Part shown: one piece after another, positions 17,557 to 27,601 of the stretch
Numbering within the stretch: position 1 is the first letter of the stretch
Layout of the letters: the number at the start of each line of letters is the position of its first letter
DNA from: an uncultured Chlorobiota bacterium
GTDB taxonomy: Bacteria; Bacteroidota; Ignavibacteria; UBA10030; UBA6906
Direction: 5' to 3'
Assembly (NCBI GenBank): GCA_900696645.1
Contig: CAADGV010000032.1
Location: forward strand, 52,716 to 116,715
DNA: 64,000 nucleotides
Program-made: the position numbers and the translations under genes
Notes under the pieces: generated by a model
The model's database searches: none
What the model was told of the DNA's origin: nothing
What the model saw: only the letters and a program-made list of their open reading frames with translations

Positions 17557-19449
17557 TTACTCTTCCAACGTCGTCAAATTCCCCGGATCCTGCCCTAACG
17601 CTCTCGCTTTCAATACACGACGCATAATTTTTCCGCTGCGTGTCTTCGGCAGCGAGTCGACGATTTCGATGTGTTCGGGTTTGGCAATCGGGCCGAGTTC
17701 TTTTGAGACGTGTTGGCGAAGGTCCTCCACCAGCGTATCGGTTTTCTGCTGTCCCGCCTTGAGCATTACGTATGCGTGAATTGCGTTGCCTTTTACTTCA
17801 TGCGGCAGGCCAATTGCAGCCGCCTCGGCAATTGCGTGATGGCTCACCAACGCACTTTCAATCTCCGCCGTGCCGAGACGGTAACCCGAGACTTTGATCA
17901 CGTCATCAACGCGACCGATTACCCAATAGTAGCCGTCTTCGTCGCGGCGGGCGGAATCGCCTGTCATGTACATACCGGGATATTTTGACCAGTACTGCTG
18001 CACGTAGCGTTCGGGGTCCTTGTACAGCGTTCGCAGCATTGCAGGCCACGGCGTTTTAATAACGAGGAAGCCCTCTTCGTTCGGCTTCACGGGCTTCCCG
18101 TCTTCGCTGAGAATATCCATTTTGACTCCGGGAAAGGGACGTGTACCGGAGCCCGGTTTCAACGGCACACACGGCATCGGCGTAATCATGAACATGCCAG
18201 TTTCCGTCTGCCACCACGTGTCCATGATGGGGCATCGCCCTTTGCCGATGACACGGTGATACCATTTCCATGCTTCGGGATTGATGGGCTCGCCGACGGA
18301 ACCGAGCAAGCGCAACGACGAAAGATCGTGCCGGTTCGGCCACGCCTCGCCGAAGCGCATCAGTCCGCGAATAGCGGTCGGCGCAGTGTACAAAATGTTA
18401 ATGCCATATTTCTCAATCATCTGCCACCAGCGGTTGGGATACGGATACGTCGGTGCCCCCTCGTACATGAATGATGTTGCGCCGTTCAGCAGCGGACCAT
18501 ACACAATGTAGCTATGTCCCGTGACCCATCCCGGATCGGCGGCACACCAGAAGCGATCTTCTTCATGAATATCAAACACATACTTGAGCGTCGTGTACGT
18601 GCCGACCATATAGCCGCCGTGTGTATGCAGGATTGCCTTCGGTTTCCCTGTCGTGCCGGAAGTGTAGAGCATGTAAAGCGGATCTTCCGCATCCATCACT
18701 TCAATCTGACATCCGCCGTTTGCAATCGGCAGCGCCATCAGCTCGTGATACCACAAATCTCTTCCTTGTTCCATGTTAATCGGCTCGCCGGTTCGCTTCA
18801 CAACGAGTACGCTTTCGATTGTCCCAGCCCGCTGAACTGCTTCATCGGCGATCTGTTTGAGAGGAACAATCTTCCCCCGCTGGTAAGCGCCGTCGCATGT
18901 AATCAACAACTTCGACTGACTATCCTCGATTCTTTCAGCCAACGCCTCAACAGTAAAGCCGCCGTAGACCACGGAATGAACGGCTCCGATGCGTGCCGTT
19001 GCAAGCATCGCAATCGGCAGCTCCGGCACTCTTCCCATATAAATCGTAACACGATCACCTTTTTTTACGCCGAGACTTTTGAGAACATTTGCAAAGCGAC
19101 ATACTTCCCTTCGCAAAGCGAAGTAGGAAAATGATCGGAACTCTCCCTTCTCGCCTTCCCAAAGCAACGCAAGCTTATTGCGGCGGGCTGTTTCGGCGTG
19201 ACGGTCAAGGCAGTTGTACACGATGTTTGTCTTCCCGCCGACAAACCATTGGAAGAAGGGCTTCTTCGAATCATCCAGTACTTTGTCCCAATGCTGAAAC
19301 CAGTGCAGTTCATTAGCCTCTTTTGCCCAGAATCCTTCGAGGTCGCGCTCCGCCTCTTCACGCATCTTGTCCCAGTCTTTTACGTGCGCTTGCCGGATTG
19401 CGTCCTCTGTCGGGTAGAAAACTTCGCCGGAAAGAGTCTTGTCTGCCAT
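17557..19449 (-). CDS. acs: Acetyl-CoA synthetase
   Basis: AMP-forming acetate:CoA ligase, 630 residues, cytosolic. It has an N-terminal ACAS_N region ([20 protein letters not shown]), the P-loop-like [19 protein letters not shown], the adenylate-binding segment [15 protein letters not shown] and the hinge motif [24 protein letters not shown]. The C-terminal catalytic and regulatory lysine is in [11 protein letters not shown], the site acetylated in characterised Acs proteins. ATG 19449 follows AAGGA. It heads a four-gene minus-strand group with the NTF2-like, 82-residue and membrane protein genes. Confidence 0.96.
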   Translation of the reverse strand: MADKTLSGEVFYPTEDAIRQAHVKDWDKMREEAERDLEGFWAKEANELHWFQHWDKVLDDSKKPFFQWFVGGKTNIVYNCLDRHAETARRNKLALLWEGEKGEFRSFSYFALRREVCRFANVLKSLGVKKGDRVTIYMGRVPELPIAMLATARIGAVHSVVYGGFTVEALAERIEDSQSKLLITCDGAYQRGKIVPLKQIADEAVQRAGTIESVLVVKRTGEPINMEQGRDLWYHELMALPIANGGCQIEVMDAEDPLYMLYTSGTTGKPKAILHTHGGYMVGTYTTLKYVFDIHEEDRFWCAADPGWVTGHSYIVYGPLLNGATSFMYEGAPTYPYPNRWWQMIEKYGINILYTAPTAIRGLMRFGEAWPNRHDLSSLRLLGSVGEPINPEAWKWYHRVIGKGRCPIMDTWWQTETGMFMITPMPCVPLKPGSGTRPFPGVKMDILSEDGKPVKPNEEGFLVIKTPWPAMLRTLYKDPERYVQQYWSKYPGMYMTGDSARRDEDGYYWVIGRVDDVIKVSGYRLGTAEIESALVSHHAIAEAAAIGLPHEVKGNAIHAYVMLKAGQQKTDTLVEDLRQHVSKELGPIAKPEHIEIVDSLPKTRSGKIMRRVLKARALGQDPGNLTTLEE

Positions 19450-19579
19450 GGTCCAGTATCCTTGAAATAGTTTGTGAGATGATTTGATTTCGACGGGGGA
19501 TGTTCGACTTATCGCATGTATCCGCGTGAATAATATTGAAAACCGTCAAGAGAGATGCAAGAGGATTGACGATCAAGGA

Positions 19580-20599
19580 TTACTGTTTCGGGCTTACTCC
19601 TATCCCGAATCCTGCCGGCATTATCAACTTACCCTCGTGAATCGTAGCTCCGACAAACGGATCATTCGTAATCAGGGAAGCGCCATCAAGATCGGCATAA
19701 TCCGCAAGTGGCGATAATTGTGTTGCTGCCGAGATTGCGCACGAAGTCTCCGTCATGCAGCCGAGCATTACTCTGAGGTTGAAAGCCCGGGCAAGCAGAA
19801 TCATCTTGTACGCTTCGTGCATGCCGGTACATTTCATGAGTTTGATGTTGATCCCGTCGTAGATTCCCACGGCTTCTCCGATATCGGAAAGGCGGACAAC
19901 GGCTTCATCAGCAATAATGGGCAGCGGACTTCGTTCCTTCAACCAGGCCTGGTCATCGATCATCTCCTTCGGCAGAGGCTGTTCGACAAGCTCGACGCCT
20001 TGGGTTGAAAGCCATTCAATCATCTCCAGTGACTTCTCCTTCTTCTTCCATCCCTGATTGACATCAACCCGCAACGGTTTGTCGGTTACTTCGCGAATCG
20101 TTCTGACAATATCTCTATCGTTCTCACTCCCCAATTTCACCTTAAGAACTTTGAACGTATCAGCCTCCCGCACCTTTTGCCGGAGGATATCGTTGTTACT
20201 CTCAATCCCAATCGTAAACGTCGTAAGAGGTGTGTTCGAAGGGTCAAGTCCCCACGCCTGATACCATGCAAAGCCACCTTTCTTTCCAAGCCAATCATGC
20301 AGCGCAATATCGATTGCCGCCTTTGCTGCATGATTGCCCGAGGCAATAGTATCAATATCCTTCAGAACATCATCAAACGCAGCCGGATATTCATATTTGC
20401 TCAGATCCGTTTGCGAAAGAAATGAAGTTGCTGATTCAAGAGTGTCGCCAAGATATGGGGGCATCGCCGCCTCGCCGTAACCGACAATGCCGTCCTCTTC
20501 AACCTCCACCATCATTGCCGGTGTTGTCGTGCGTGAATACGTCGAGACAGTGAACGTATGACGAAGTTGAAGTGTGTAAGGATGGAATCGCAGTTGCAT
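19580..20599 (-). CDS. Dipeptide epimerase (L-Ala-D/L-Glu epimerase type), enolase superfamily
   Basis: 339 residues with the muconate-lactonising-enzyme subgroup layout. The catalytic KxK lysine pair is in FKVLKVKLG. The metal ligands Asp, Glu, Asp fall in LRVDVNQGW, VELVEQPL and IIADEAV, and the second catalytic Lys is in INIKLMKCTG. This set matches dipeptide epimerases that recycle murein peptides (YcjG/YkfB type). o-Succinylbenzoate synthase is less likely because no menaquinone genes are nearby. It is separated from acs by 130 bases, so it may have its own transcript. Confidence 0.85.
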   Translation of the reverse strand: MQLRFHPYTLQLRHTFTVSTYSRTTTPAMMVEVEEDGIVGYGEAAMPPYLGDTLESATSFLSQTDLSKYEYPAAFDDVLKDIDTIASGNHAAKAAIDIALHDWLGKKGGFAWYQAWGLDPSNTPLTTFTIGIESNNDILRQKVREADTFKVLKVKLGSENDRDIVRTIREVTDKPLRVDVNQGWKKKEKSLEMIEWLSTQGVELVEQPLPKEMIDDQAWLKERSPLPIIADEAVVRLSDIGEAVGIYDGINIKLMKCTGMHEAYKMILLARAFNLRVMLGCMTETSCAISAATQLSPLADYADLDGASLITNDPFVGATIHEGKLIMPAGFGIGVSPKQ

Positions 20600-20657
20600 G
20601 CTTGATCAGCGTCCGGGAAGATTCACATTGTTGACAAGCATGTTCATGCATACCTCG

Positions 20658-23600
20658 TCATTTGGCACCGAGCGAAGATGATGGTGATCCCGACTGAAGT
20701 GATTTCACGGCCGACTGCAGTTCCTGAATTTGCTTTTGTTGCTCTTTGATAACGTTGAGCAAATACACGGCGATTTTGTCGTACTTCACGCCTTGAGGAG
20801 TTCCTTCATTGTTATAGAAAACAAGATCGGGCACGACTTTCTCGACCTCTTCGGCAATCAATCCGACATCTTCTTCATTTGTCGATTTCCATTGGAAGCG
20901 AACGGGATTCAAATCAAGCACAGACGAGGGTTCGAGTTGGCGTATGTTCTTTTTGTACCGGATACTGGACGCTGATTGCAGTAAATTCCCTGCACCATCC
21001 ACGGCAACGGGAGCGCCCGTTCCTGTGCTGAGAAGTCGTGCACGAATGCCGCCGTTTACATCGAGTGCCGCTGTCGGGCTCGACGTTCTGATTCCGACAC
21101 TCTGAAACACATTATCAATCAACAGCGTGTTTGAATCTGCAGGGAATGAAACTCTGTTTGCAGAATAATTGAAGCCGACGAAATTCCTGAACAGCCCCGT
21201 TCCATCTTCTCCAAAAATCCAGAAATCCCTGTTTGTCGAGCGTTGCGACAGGACAAACCGGACATTCGATGGTGAGACTGTGCCGGGCCGCTTAACGGTA
21301 ATATCATTTGAATTTGTAGCACTTGTATTCTGAACTACGGTACCCCCTCGTACATCGAGAGCCCCTTCATGAGTTGACGTGCCAATGCCGAGGGAAAGGC
21401 TGGAAATGCCGACCGATACTGCCGGAACAGTGTTGCTCTGCTGGAAAATCATCTGATCCGTAAGATCGTTGTACGCAAGTCCCCACGTTGCAAACGCCGG
21501 TGAATGGGCTGCAACCAAACGCGAGGGATTTGTTGAGCCGGACTCGAAGATGTAAGTCATTGGCACAGTACTGTTCTTGAATCCCAGCGTGTTGGATAAT
21601 GTCAGTTGGGTGTACGGTGTCGTCGTTCCGATACCAAGTCGGGCAAGACTGTTGTTCCAGAACAGATTGCTGTCGCTGAACATGGTGGTGGCTCCGGTCC
21701 AGAATGCCACGCGCCCGTTCACGCCGGTTCCTGTTATTCCGCTGCTGAGGGAGTCGTTACGGGGAGCCCACGCTGTGCCGGTCCATTTCATCACTTGTCC
21801 TGCAGTGGCACCATTTTGCCCGATATCCTGAAAAAGAATCGAGCCATCGGCTATTTTCGCCGATGTCACAGAGCTTGAGGCAAGCTTGAAGCTGTCAACG
21901 CCTGCATTTGCGATTGCAATTGTGCCGGTTGTTGTGATCGGATTTGGTGAGAATGTAAGGCCGCTGGTTCCTGTTGGCGTACCCGGAGTCCCGGCAGCGA
22001 TACCGGTGACTGTTCCGAATCCTCCAACTTCATCATTCCCGGGAATCCATTGAAGTATTTCGTTATCCCATTTCAGCACTTGATTGTGAAACGGCGTTGA
22101 ATCTGCAATTGCCCTATTGAACAATCCTTTGACAACAGGATTAGGATATGTACCGGATAAGTCCCCTCCAGCATTTCCGCTGGGAGGTAGAGTTACCCCT
22201 GCCGCAATTTTTGCCTGCGTGACTGCACCGTTGAGAATTTTGGTAGATGTGACGGCATTCGTTGCAATGACGGGATTGGGGTAGGTTCCGGTCAAATCAC
22301 CACCGGCTGCCCCGCTTGGCGGCAGCGTAACTCCGGCTCCGATTTTCGCCTGCGTAACAGCGCCATCTACAATCTTTGCTGATGTTACTGCATTTGCCGC
22401 AATCGTCGGATTCGGATACGTGCCCGTCAGATCGCCTCCAGCCGCACCGCCCGGAGGCAGAACCACTCCTGCCGCAATCTTTGCTTGCGTGACTGCAGCA
22501 TCTGCAATTTTTGTTGTGCCGACTGCCCCATCGGCGATTTTCGTGTTGGTAACGGCTGCGTTGAGAATCTTTGTAGATGTAACGGCATTTGTAGCAATTA
22601 CCGGATTGGGATATGTTCCTGTCAGATCACCGCCAGCAGTTCCGCTCGGAGGAAGCGTAACGCCCGGACCAATCTTCGCCTGAGTAACAGACGCGTCAAC
22701 AATCTTCAGCGTGCTGACCGAGCCATCCGCGAGTTTCGCTGTTGTAACGGCATTGTTAGCAATGGTTGGATTGGGAAACGTGCCTGTAAGATCGCCACCT
22801 GCTGCGCCGCCCGGCGGCAGAGTCACGCCGGCACCGATCTTCGCTTGAGTCACCGCCCCATCTGCAAGCTTTGCGGTGGTGATCGCATTGCTCGCAACCG
22901 TAGGATTGGGATACGTGCCTGTCAAATCCCCTCCGGCCGCACCGCTCGGAGGCAACGTAACGCCCGCGGCAATTTTTGCTTGTGTCACAGCTCCATCAGC
23001 AATTTTTGTAGTGACGACGGCATTGTCGGTAAGTTGCAGTGTTCCAATCCCCGAATCTCTTACGTTGATGGTCGCCGTCGGGCCTGTCGGGTTGAGAATT
23101 GTCAATGTGTTGTTTGTGTTCTGAATTCCTTGTATTCCGCTCCCTCCGCCACCTGCCGCATCAATGTAGATCGTATCGTTGCTGGTTGTTACTGTCGCCG
23201 AGCCGCGTCCGACAAGGCGAAGTTCATCTCGAACATTATTTATCCCTTTCACTACTTGCCCTGATGCAATTTTCTGGGAAGTGATCGAATTGTTGAGGAT
23301 TCTTGAATTCACGACAGAGTTTACAGCAAGCTTGCTGCTGTCGATTGAACCGGCAGGAATCGGCGGTGCATTTCTGACAAAATCCGATGTATCAGAAAGA
23401 GGCGCCTTGAAGTTTGTTGCAACATCCAACCGCTGAATCGTGCCGTTCAGAATCTTCGCAGAAGTAATCGCATTATCAGGAACAGTTCCCGCAATCCGGG
23501 CGCTGTCGATGGGCGGGAGATTCTTAACGTAATCGGCCGAGTCGGCTTGAGGAGATTTGAAATTTGCGGCAACGTCGATGCGCTGAATTGTTCCGTTCAG

Positions 23601-24227
23601 AATCTTTGCAGAAGTAATCGCATTATCAGGAACAGTTCCTGCAATCCGGGCACTGTCGATTGGCGGAAGATTCTTGACGTAATCCGCCGAGTCGGCTTGA
23701 GGAGATTTGAAATTTGCGGCAACGTCGATGCGCTGAATTGTTCCGTTCAGAATCTTTGCAGAAGTAATCACGTTGTCCGGCACGGTGCCTGCAATGCGGG
23801 CGCTATCGACAGTCTGCTGTGCCGGAGCACTTAGCGCAATGGCAGCCGTGTCTGCTTTGATTGATCGAAAACTGTATGCCGTGGACGCAAGAGGTATTCG
23901 TCTTGATATTTCTGATTCCCCCGCGATCTGAATACTGAGCCATCGCAATCCCGAGAAGAGTGATTCAAAACCCTGTTGCCCTCCCAACCGTGCGGAGAAG
24001 AGACCGCGCCTGAGTTGCAGCGTCTGTTGATTTGTCCAGATAGGAGTTCCTCCCGTGCTATCGACATACAAGCGGAAGGTAAATGTATAATTGCCGTCGG
24101 GCTTTGGCATCCCGGTACTATCGGTGAGGGATCCCTGGTACGAAATGAAGCGCGGCACCTGAGCCTCCGCGACAAACACTCCGGTCCCCGAAAGGAGAAT
24201 CAGCAAAGCAATGGCTGTTGCTTTCAT
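20658..24227 (-). CDS. Large secreted repeat protein with C-terminal S74 intramolecular chaperone domain
   Basis: 1189 residues. The signal peptide is about 1-22 (VAEA|QVP). A head domain (about 24-130) is followed by three 50-residue repeats (141-290, DSARIAGTVPDN...). A second array of six repeats (about 415-702) has GGDLTGTYPNP as core. A non-repetitive region follows, and residues about 1090-1180 form an S74-type domain with SSIRYKKNIRQLEP, VGLIAEEVEKVVPDL and GVKYDKIAVYLLNVI. S74 domains trimerise and then cleave themselves from phage tail spikes and similar fibres. The protein is probably a trimeric surface fibre. It is not obviously prophage, as no other phage genes are present. AAAGG precedes the ATG. 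Confidence 0.85.
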   Translation of the reverse strand: MKATAIALLILLSGTGVFVAEAQVPRFISYQGSLTDSTGMPKPDGNYTFTFRLYVDSTGGTPIWTNQQTLQLRRGLFSARLGGQQGFESLFSGLRWLSIQIAGESEISRRIPLASTAYSFRSIKADTAAIALSAPAQQTVDSARIAGTVPDNVITSAKILNGTIQRIDVAANFKSPQADSADYVKNLPPIDSARIAGTVPDNAITSAKILNGTIQRIDVAANFKSPQADSADYVKNLPPIDSARIAGTVPDNAITSAKILNGTIQRLDVATNFKAPLSDTSDFVRNAPPIPAGSIDSSKLAVNSVVNSRILNNSITSQKIASGQVVKGINNVRDELRLVGRGSATVTTSNDTIYIDAAGGGGSGIQGIQNTNNTLTILNPTGPTATINVRDSGIGTLQLTDNAVVTTKIADGAVTQAKIAAGVTLPPSGAAGGDLTGTYPNPTVASNAITTAKLADGAVTQAKIGAGVTLPPGGAAGGDLTGTFPNPTIANNAVTTAKLADGSVSTLKIVDASVTQAKIGPGVTLPPSGTAGGDLTGTYPNPVIATNAVTSTKILNAAVTNTKIADGAVGTTKIADAAVTQAKIAAGVVLPPGGAAGGDLTGTYPNPTIAANAVTSAKIVDGAVTQAKIGAGVTLPPSGAAGGDLTGTYPNPVIATNAVTSTKILNGAVTQAKIAAGVTLPPSGNAGGDLSGTYPNPVVKGLFNRAIADSTPFHNQVLKWDNEILQWIPGNDEVGGFGTVTGIAAGTPGTPTGTSGLTFSPNPITTTGTIAIANAGVDSFKLASSSVTSAKIADGSILFQDIGQNGATAGQVMKWTGTAWAPRNDSLSSGITGTGVNGRVAFWTGATTMFSDSNLFWNNSLARLGIGTTTPYTQLTLSNTLGFKNSTVPMTYIFESGSTNPSRLVAAHSPAFATWGLAYNDLTDQMIFQQSNTVPAVSVGISSLSLGIGTSTHEGALDVRGGTVVQNTSATNSNDITVKRPGTVSPSNVRFVLSQRSTNRDFWIFGEDGTGLFRNFVGFNYSANRVSFPADSNTLLIDNVFQSVGIRTSSPTAALDVNGGIRARLLSTGTGAPVAVDGAGNLLQSASSIRYKKNIRQLEPSSVLDLNPVRFQWKSTNEEDVGLIAEEVEKVVPDLVFYNNEGTPQGVKYDKIAVYLLNVIKEQQKQIQELQSAVKSLQSGSPSSSLGAK
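22120..22985 (-). repeat. In-frame repeat array of 45 residues plus 10-residue modules
   Basis: Six imperfect copies of a TQAKI-AGVTLPP-G-AGGDLTGTYPNP---NAVT--K--DGAV unit inside the S74 fibre gene. Successive unit lengths are 45, 55, 65, 45 and 45 residues, then a partial unit. The longer ones contain extra 10-residue T-KIADGAV blocks, so copy number varies at two levels. Confidence 0.85.
23358..23807 (-). repeat. Three tandem 150-bp in-frame repeats
   Basis: Three adjacent 150-bp units (23658-23807, 23508-23657, 23358-23507), each encoding 50 residues starting DSARIAGTVPDN. The first two are almost identical at DNA level and the third is diverged (for example RLDVATNFKAP instead of RIDVAANFKSP). 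This is recent duplication within the fibre gene. Confidence 0.9.
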
Positions 24228-24369
24228 TGCACACCTTTAAGAAAAATGTTCATAAATAGAAAATGCTTTCGGAAAAGGGGAACGAAGAAGCAGATAAGCA
24301 CTCGCATACGTCAGGCTGACTTCGCCAGCCTCCGAATGCGGTACACTTGTCTCCCCCGCGGCAACACAA

Positions 24370-26166
24370 TCACCGCAATAAGAGGAGTTTTTTGCTTGCC
24401 CGGTATTCACCGGCCCGCAGTTGGTACAGATACACGCCGCTTGCAGCACCGGAACCGCTCTCAGTTACGCCATCCCACACTACACTGTATGTGCCTGTTA
24501 TCTGCTCGCCGCTGACGAGGGTTTTAACCTTCTGCCCGAGCAGATTGTAGATGGAAAGCGAAACATCGCTTCGCTTGTTCAACGCATAGCGGATTGTCGT
24601 GGACGGATTGAACGGATTCGGGAAATTTTGTTCCAACGTATATGCAAGCGGCACAAGCGGGATACCTTCATTGTTCATTTCAGCATATTCCTTCGTTCCG
24701 ATAATCAACTTCAATGAACGGCGGGTGTCACGCAGATTCAGAGAGAACCGGGAATTCAAAACCGGAATCGCATTGAAGTCATCCCTATCTAATACGTAGA
24801 TGTCGAACCTTTCGGGACGCGAGCCGTATTCCGCGAGCTTTACATTCACTCGCCGGTTCGGAATTGTTGATGATATGCTGAGATTCCACTGCTCACCCTC
24901 GCCCGGCAGAGGTTTGAAGTTACTGAGATACGATCTCCCATCTTCAATAGACAGTTGAACAACATCTCCGATTGATGGAGGCTCGCGCTGGTCAAGAATG
25001 TCATCACCCGGCAAAGCCCCCTCTATAAACCCGACGTAGTTGTAAACGTCTTTCAGAGAGGATTGTTCCAACTCTGCCGATATTTGAAGGATGAAGTCAC
25101 TGCGGGACAATGTCTGCTCGTTTTGTTTCGGAACAGAAGGCGACGCTTCAACCGGCGCAACCTGCAGCACAACCTGTTCACCCGATCTGTTCTCGATGAA
25201 GTATCCCTCCCACGGCTCAAGGACGTTCACGTTCGGCACGTACGGACTTTCGCCATCATAGAAGTAGAGATTGCTCACATTGCCGCTGGGTGAAACGCTG
25301 TTCATGCTTACCCTGAATGCAAACGGATTTGCGATTTGGTTCCATCCCGTATCCAACACAATAGATAACGGCAGAAGTGAGGGAACCGATTTCCCGTTGT
25401 CTATCCCGAAACCGTTTGCGGCGTGACTAACAAGCCAGAATGCCTCACCGGGCGTGAAGTGTGCGCGAATGTCCGGGAATTCAACATTTCTGTTGTTCTC
25501 CCAACGGAACAATCTCCACACATTAGGATCATAGCTGCCGAAATCATCCCCTAACACCGAGAGAAGCGACTGGTTCGCCAACTCTACGGGAACAGAAATC
25601 ATTTTGTAAACACGACTTCGGAAGGTTGAAGGGCTCATGAAGGTTTCGATGTTCACCCGTAGAGTGTCCACGCCAAAACCGGGAAACCGGATAGGCCCTT
25701 GGGCGGAAGCAGCGCTGATGTAGTACTCAACACCCCGGATTGTTGTGGCCACCGCCGGAATTGCCGCGGAAAGTGTGTCCCCCACTCTTGCAAGCGCAAT
25801 CCGGCTGAATGTCTGTTCGCCGCCTTTCCGGTAGAACAAACTCTCCGCCGTTGTTTGAAGATGTGCAGGCACAAACATCCTGATTCCAACAGGCCGTCCG
25901 AGCGTTGCAATCTCCGATTGCACCGCAAAGATGAGGCCCGTATTTCCCAGATTGACGTTGTTGACAAAGCCGCTTTCGATACGCGTATTCTGAGCCTCAA
26001 TGTTGCCGATGGTCGGTTCACCGGCGATGCCGATGATGTTCGAGTTGGATGAGGGAAGAATTCCGAAGCCCATGCCGAAGGCGGAAAAATCCACACGGCT
26101 CGCTTGTGCACGTAAAGTAACAGCGGTCAGAACCAACAAGGATGTGATATGCAGGAACCTGTTCAT
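24370..26166 (-). CDS. Secreted protein with T9SS type A sorting domain
   Basis: 598 residues from ATG 26166 (AAAGG upstream; the frame is open to 26229). The signal peptide is about 1-20 (LRA|QASR). The middle part contains a YKMISVPVELANQS... WRLFRWENNRNVEFP module that recurs in the 1547-residue protein encoded at 27602-32245. The last 85 residues are a Por/T9SS sorting domain: NPFNPSTTIRYAL, SIYNLLGQKVKTLV, WDG, SGVYLYQLRAG and a basic KKLLLLR tail. Cargo of this type is exported across the outer membrane and anchored or released. No enzymatic motif is recognised. Confidence 0.88.
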   Translation of the reverse strand: MNRFLHITSLLVLTAVTLRAQASRVDFSAFGMGFGILPSSNSNIIGIAGEPTIGNIEAQNTRIESGFVNNVNLGNTGLIFAVQSEIATLGRPVGIRMFVPAHLQTTAESLFYRKGGEQTFSRIALARVGDTLSAAIPAVATTIRGVEYYISAASAQGPIRFPGFGVDTLRVNIETFMSPSTFRSRVYKMISVPVELANQSLLSVLGDDFGSYDPNVWRLFRWENNRNVEFPDIRAHFTPGEAFWLVSHAANGFGIDNGKSVPSLLPLSIVLDTGWNQIANPFAFRVSMNSVSPSGNVSNLYFYDGESPYVPNVNVLEPWEGYFIENRSGEQVVLQVAPVEASPSVPKQNEQTLSRSDFILQISAELEQSSLKDVYNYVGFIEGALPGDDILDQREPPSIGDVVQLSIEDGRSYLSNFKPLPGEGEQWNLSISSTIPNRRVNVKLAEYGSRPERFDIYVLDRDDFNAIPVLNSRFSLNLRDTRRSLKLIIGTKEYAEMNNEGIPLVPLAYTLEQNFPNPFNPSTTIRYALNKRSDVSLSIYNLLGQKVKTLVSGEQITGTYSVVWDGVTESGSGAASGVYLYQLRAGEYRASKKLLLLR

Positions 26167-26475
26167 TTGAACCTTTCCAGTGTCGCGGTAGCAAGCCACA
26201 AGGGGTGCTGCCGGAAAATGGTAACACACTTCGTTGCTTCTCGTTCTCTAACTAAGAACTGTAATGGCAATCAAATGTTGCCCCCCATCATACGCCTTCA
26301 GCAGTATGCTGATATGTCGTTGCAACCTATTTGTTGCCGGGGAGGCGGATCAAAGGAAGTAGATGAAAACATCGCATATAAAGCAAGACGTTATGGCAAG
26401 TCTTCATCCGATGCGTGTTGCACAGAATGCGAGAATACGGTTTCTCGCGTGTCAATTCCTTACGTGAGGTTTCGT
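26167..26475. other. Intergenic region between two secreted-protein genes
   Basis: 309 bases without a credible gene. It contains a TCAGCA-GTA-TGCTGA hairpin (26298-26312) and a GCGAGAA/TTCTCGC hairpin (26429-26448). It probably carries the end of the upstream transcript and the start of the one for the 598-residue T9SS protein; no strong promoter is obvious. Confidence 0.5.
26429..26448 (-). terminator. Possible terminator after the outer-membrane barrel gene
   Basis: Perfect 7-bp stem GCGAGAA-N6-TTCTCGC starting 28 bases after the stop at 26476 on the minus strand, with only a short ATTCT afterwards. It may end the long operon that starts at 52.6 kb. Confidence 0.35.
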
Positions 26476-27579
26476 TCAGTAACTCAAGACAAGTCCGACG
26501 CCGGCTTCGATGCCGGAAAGAGCCCCGCTTGTGCTGGTCACATTCCCGTACACATACTTTAATCTCAGAGGAAGCGAAATACCGTCGGCAAGAACAAATG
26601 TCGGCTGTACCCCGACTTCAACGAGGGTAAACCCCGAAAATGGTACGGCAGTCGATTCAAAGAACCGGCCTTCAAGCGAGAATTGCGTCGAGAAGTTCTT
26701 GCTGAGCTCCGATGAGTAGGATACAAACAATTCACCCAACGCCGGCTCAAGCCGATCTTTCAGCGGCGTAAGGATTCTTCCGAGAGCAACGTCGGGTTTT
26801 GCCCTCGTCCGGTACGTGCCATGAATGAGCAGTTCATCAAGATCGAAGAATGTCCGGTATTGCAGAACAGACAAAATCTTGTCCCCTGCCGAAAAGAAAT
26901 CGGCATCGTTCAGTTTATCAACGCCGTAATGTGTGTAGATGACATCGCCGGAAAGCGAGGAAGCGTCGCCGATACGGACTTCGAACCCTGCGGTTGCCGA
27001 TACCTCGTCGCCCGGATCGTATTTCCCGAAATTCTGCAGCGGCTCAAATCGCCCACGATACTGGTACGTAAGGCCGAATCCGAGCACAACATCTTCACTC
27101 ATGGGCAATGCCCACAAAACGCCGGGAGACAATCGAACACCCTCACCAAAATGAGGAATCTGGAATCGAAACAGTGTGTTCGCCAAAACGAGCGACGTGC
27201 CGAACTCATCAGCTGTCAGTTCCTTCTTGCCGCTTGGAATCCCGATGCCGAGATTGAACACAAGATTGGCAGATTCAAGATGATACGTTCCGGAAAGTTC
27301 CATATCCGCCACTCCGCCAAGCGATGAAATATCGCCTGAAGTCGAACCGAAAGCTCCCCGCAGCGACACACTCGCCTCCCTGCTGACAGGATAGTAGAGG
27401 GAAACAATCGAGCTCGCTTCAGCAAATGCAACGCTGTCCATTGACCATCGCTGATACAACGGCATCACACTCAACGTCCCCGTCTGACTGATGAGCTGTG
27501 CTTCCCGGTCGGCTCGCGGTTGCGCATTCGATTCAAGCACAAACATGGAAAAGAACAATACGACTATCGTCAGTTTCAT
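26476..27579 (-). CDS. Outer-membrane beta-barrel protein of unknown function
   Basis: 367 residues from ATG 27579 (GGAG upstream; other starts at 27594 and 27663 are in frame). The signal peptide is about 1-19 (SNA|QPR). The mature part is rich in alternating polar/aromatic strands with short turns (for example VSLRGAFGSTSGD, VVLGFGLTYQYRGRF) and ends in VGLVLSY, a C-terminal pattern compatible with BAM-dependent insertion. The residues STSGD and IPSGKKELTADEF sit in predicted loops. It lies 22 bases after the gene for the 1547-residue T9SS protein and may be its outer-membrane partner or a channel; that is inference. Confidence 0.75.
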   Translation of the reverse strand: MKLTIVVLFFSMFVLESNAQPRADREAQLISQTGTLSVMPLYQRWSMDSVAFAEASSIVSLYYPVSREASVSLRGAFGSTSGDISSLGGVADMELSGTYHLESANLVFNLGIGIPSGKKELTADEFGTSLVLANTLFRFQIPHFGEGVRLSPGVLWALPMSEDVVLGFGLTYQYRGRFEPLQNFGKYDPGDEVSATAGFEVRIGDASSLSGDVIYTHYGVDKLNDADFFSAGDKILSVLQYRTFFDLDELLIHGTYRTRAKPDVALGRILTPLKDRLEPALGELFVSYSSELSKNFSTQFSLEGRFFESTAVPFSGFTLVEVGVQPTFVLADGISLPLRLKYVYGNVTSTSGALSGIEAGVGLVLSY

Positions 27580-27601
27580 GAGTAATTTCTCCATAGTCAA
27601 C

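Noticed and set aside
22120-23807. Regular direct repeats that could suggest a CRISPR array
   Set aside because: Units are 135-195 or 150 bp, in frame, code for protein repeats inside one intact gene, and lack short spacers.
20658-24227. Prophage tail-fibre gene
   Set aside because: The S74 domain is phage-like, but there is a signal peptide and no capsid, tail, lysis or integrase genes nearby; a cellular surface fibre is more likely.
24237-24449. A 70-codon Cys-containing minus-strand frame
   Set aside because: It overlaps the T9SS gene end and an intergenic hairpin, with no start signal or recognisable motif.
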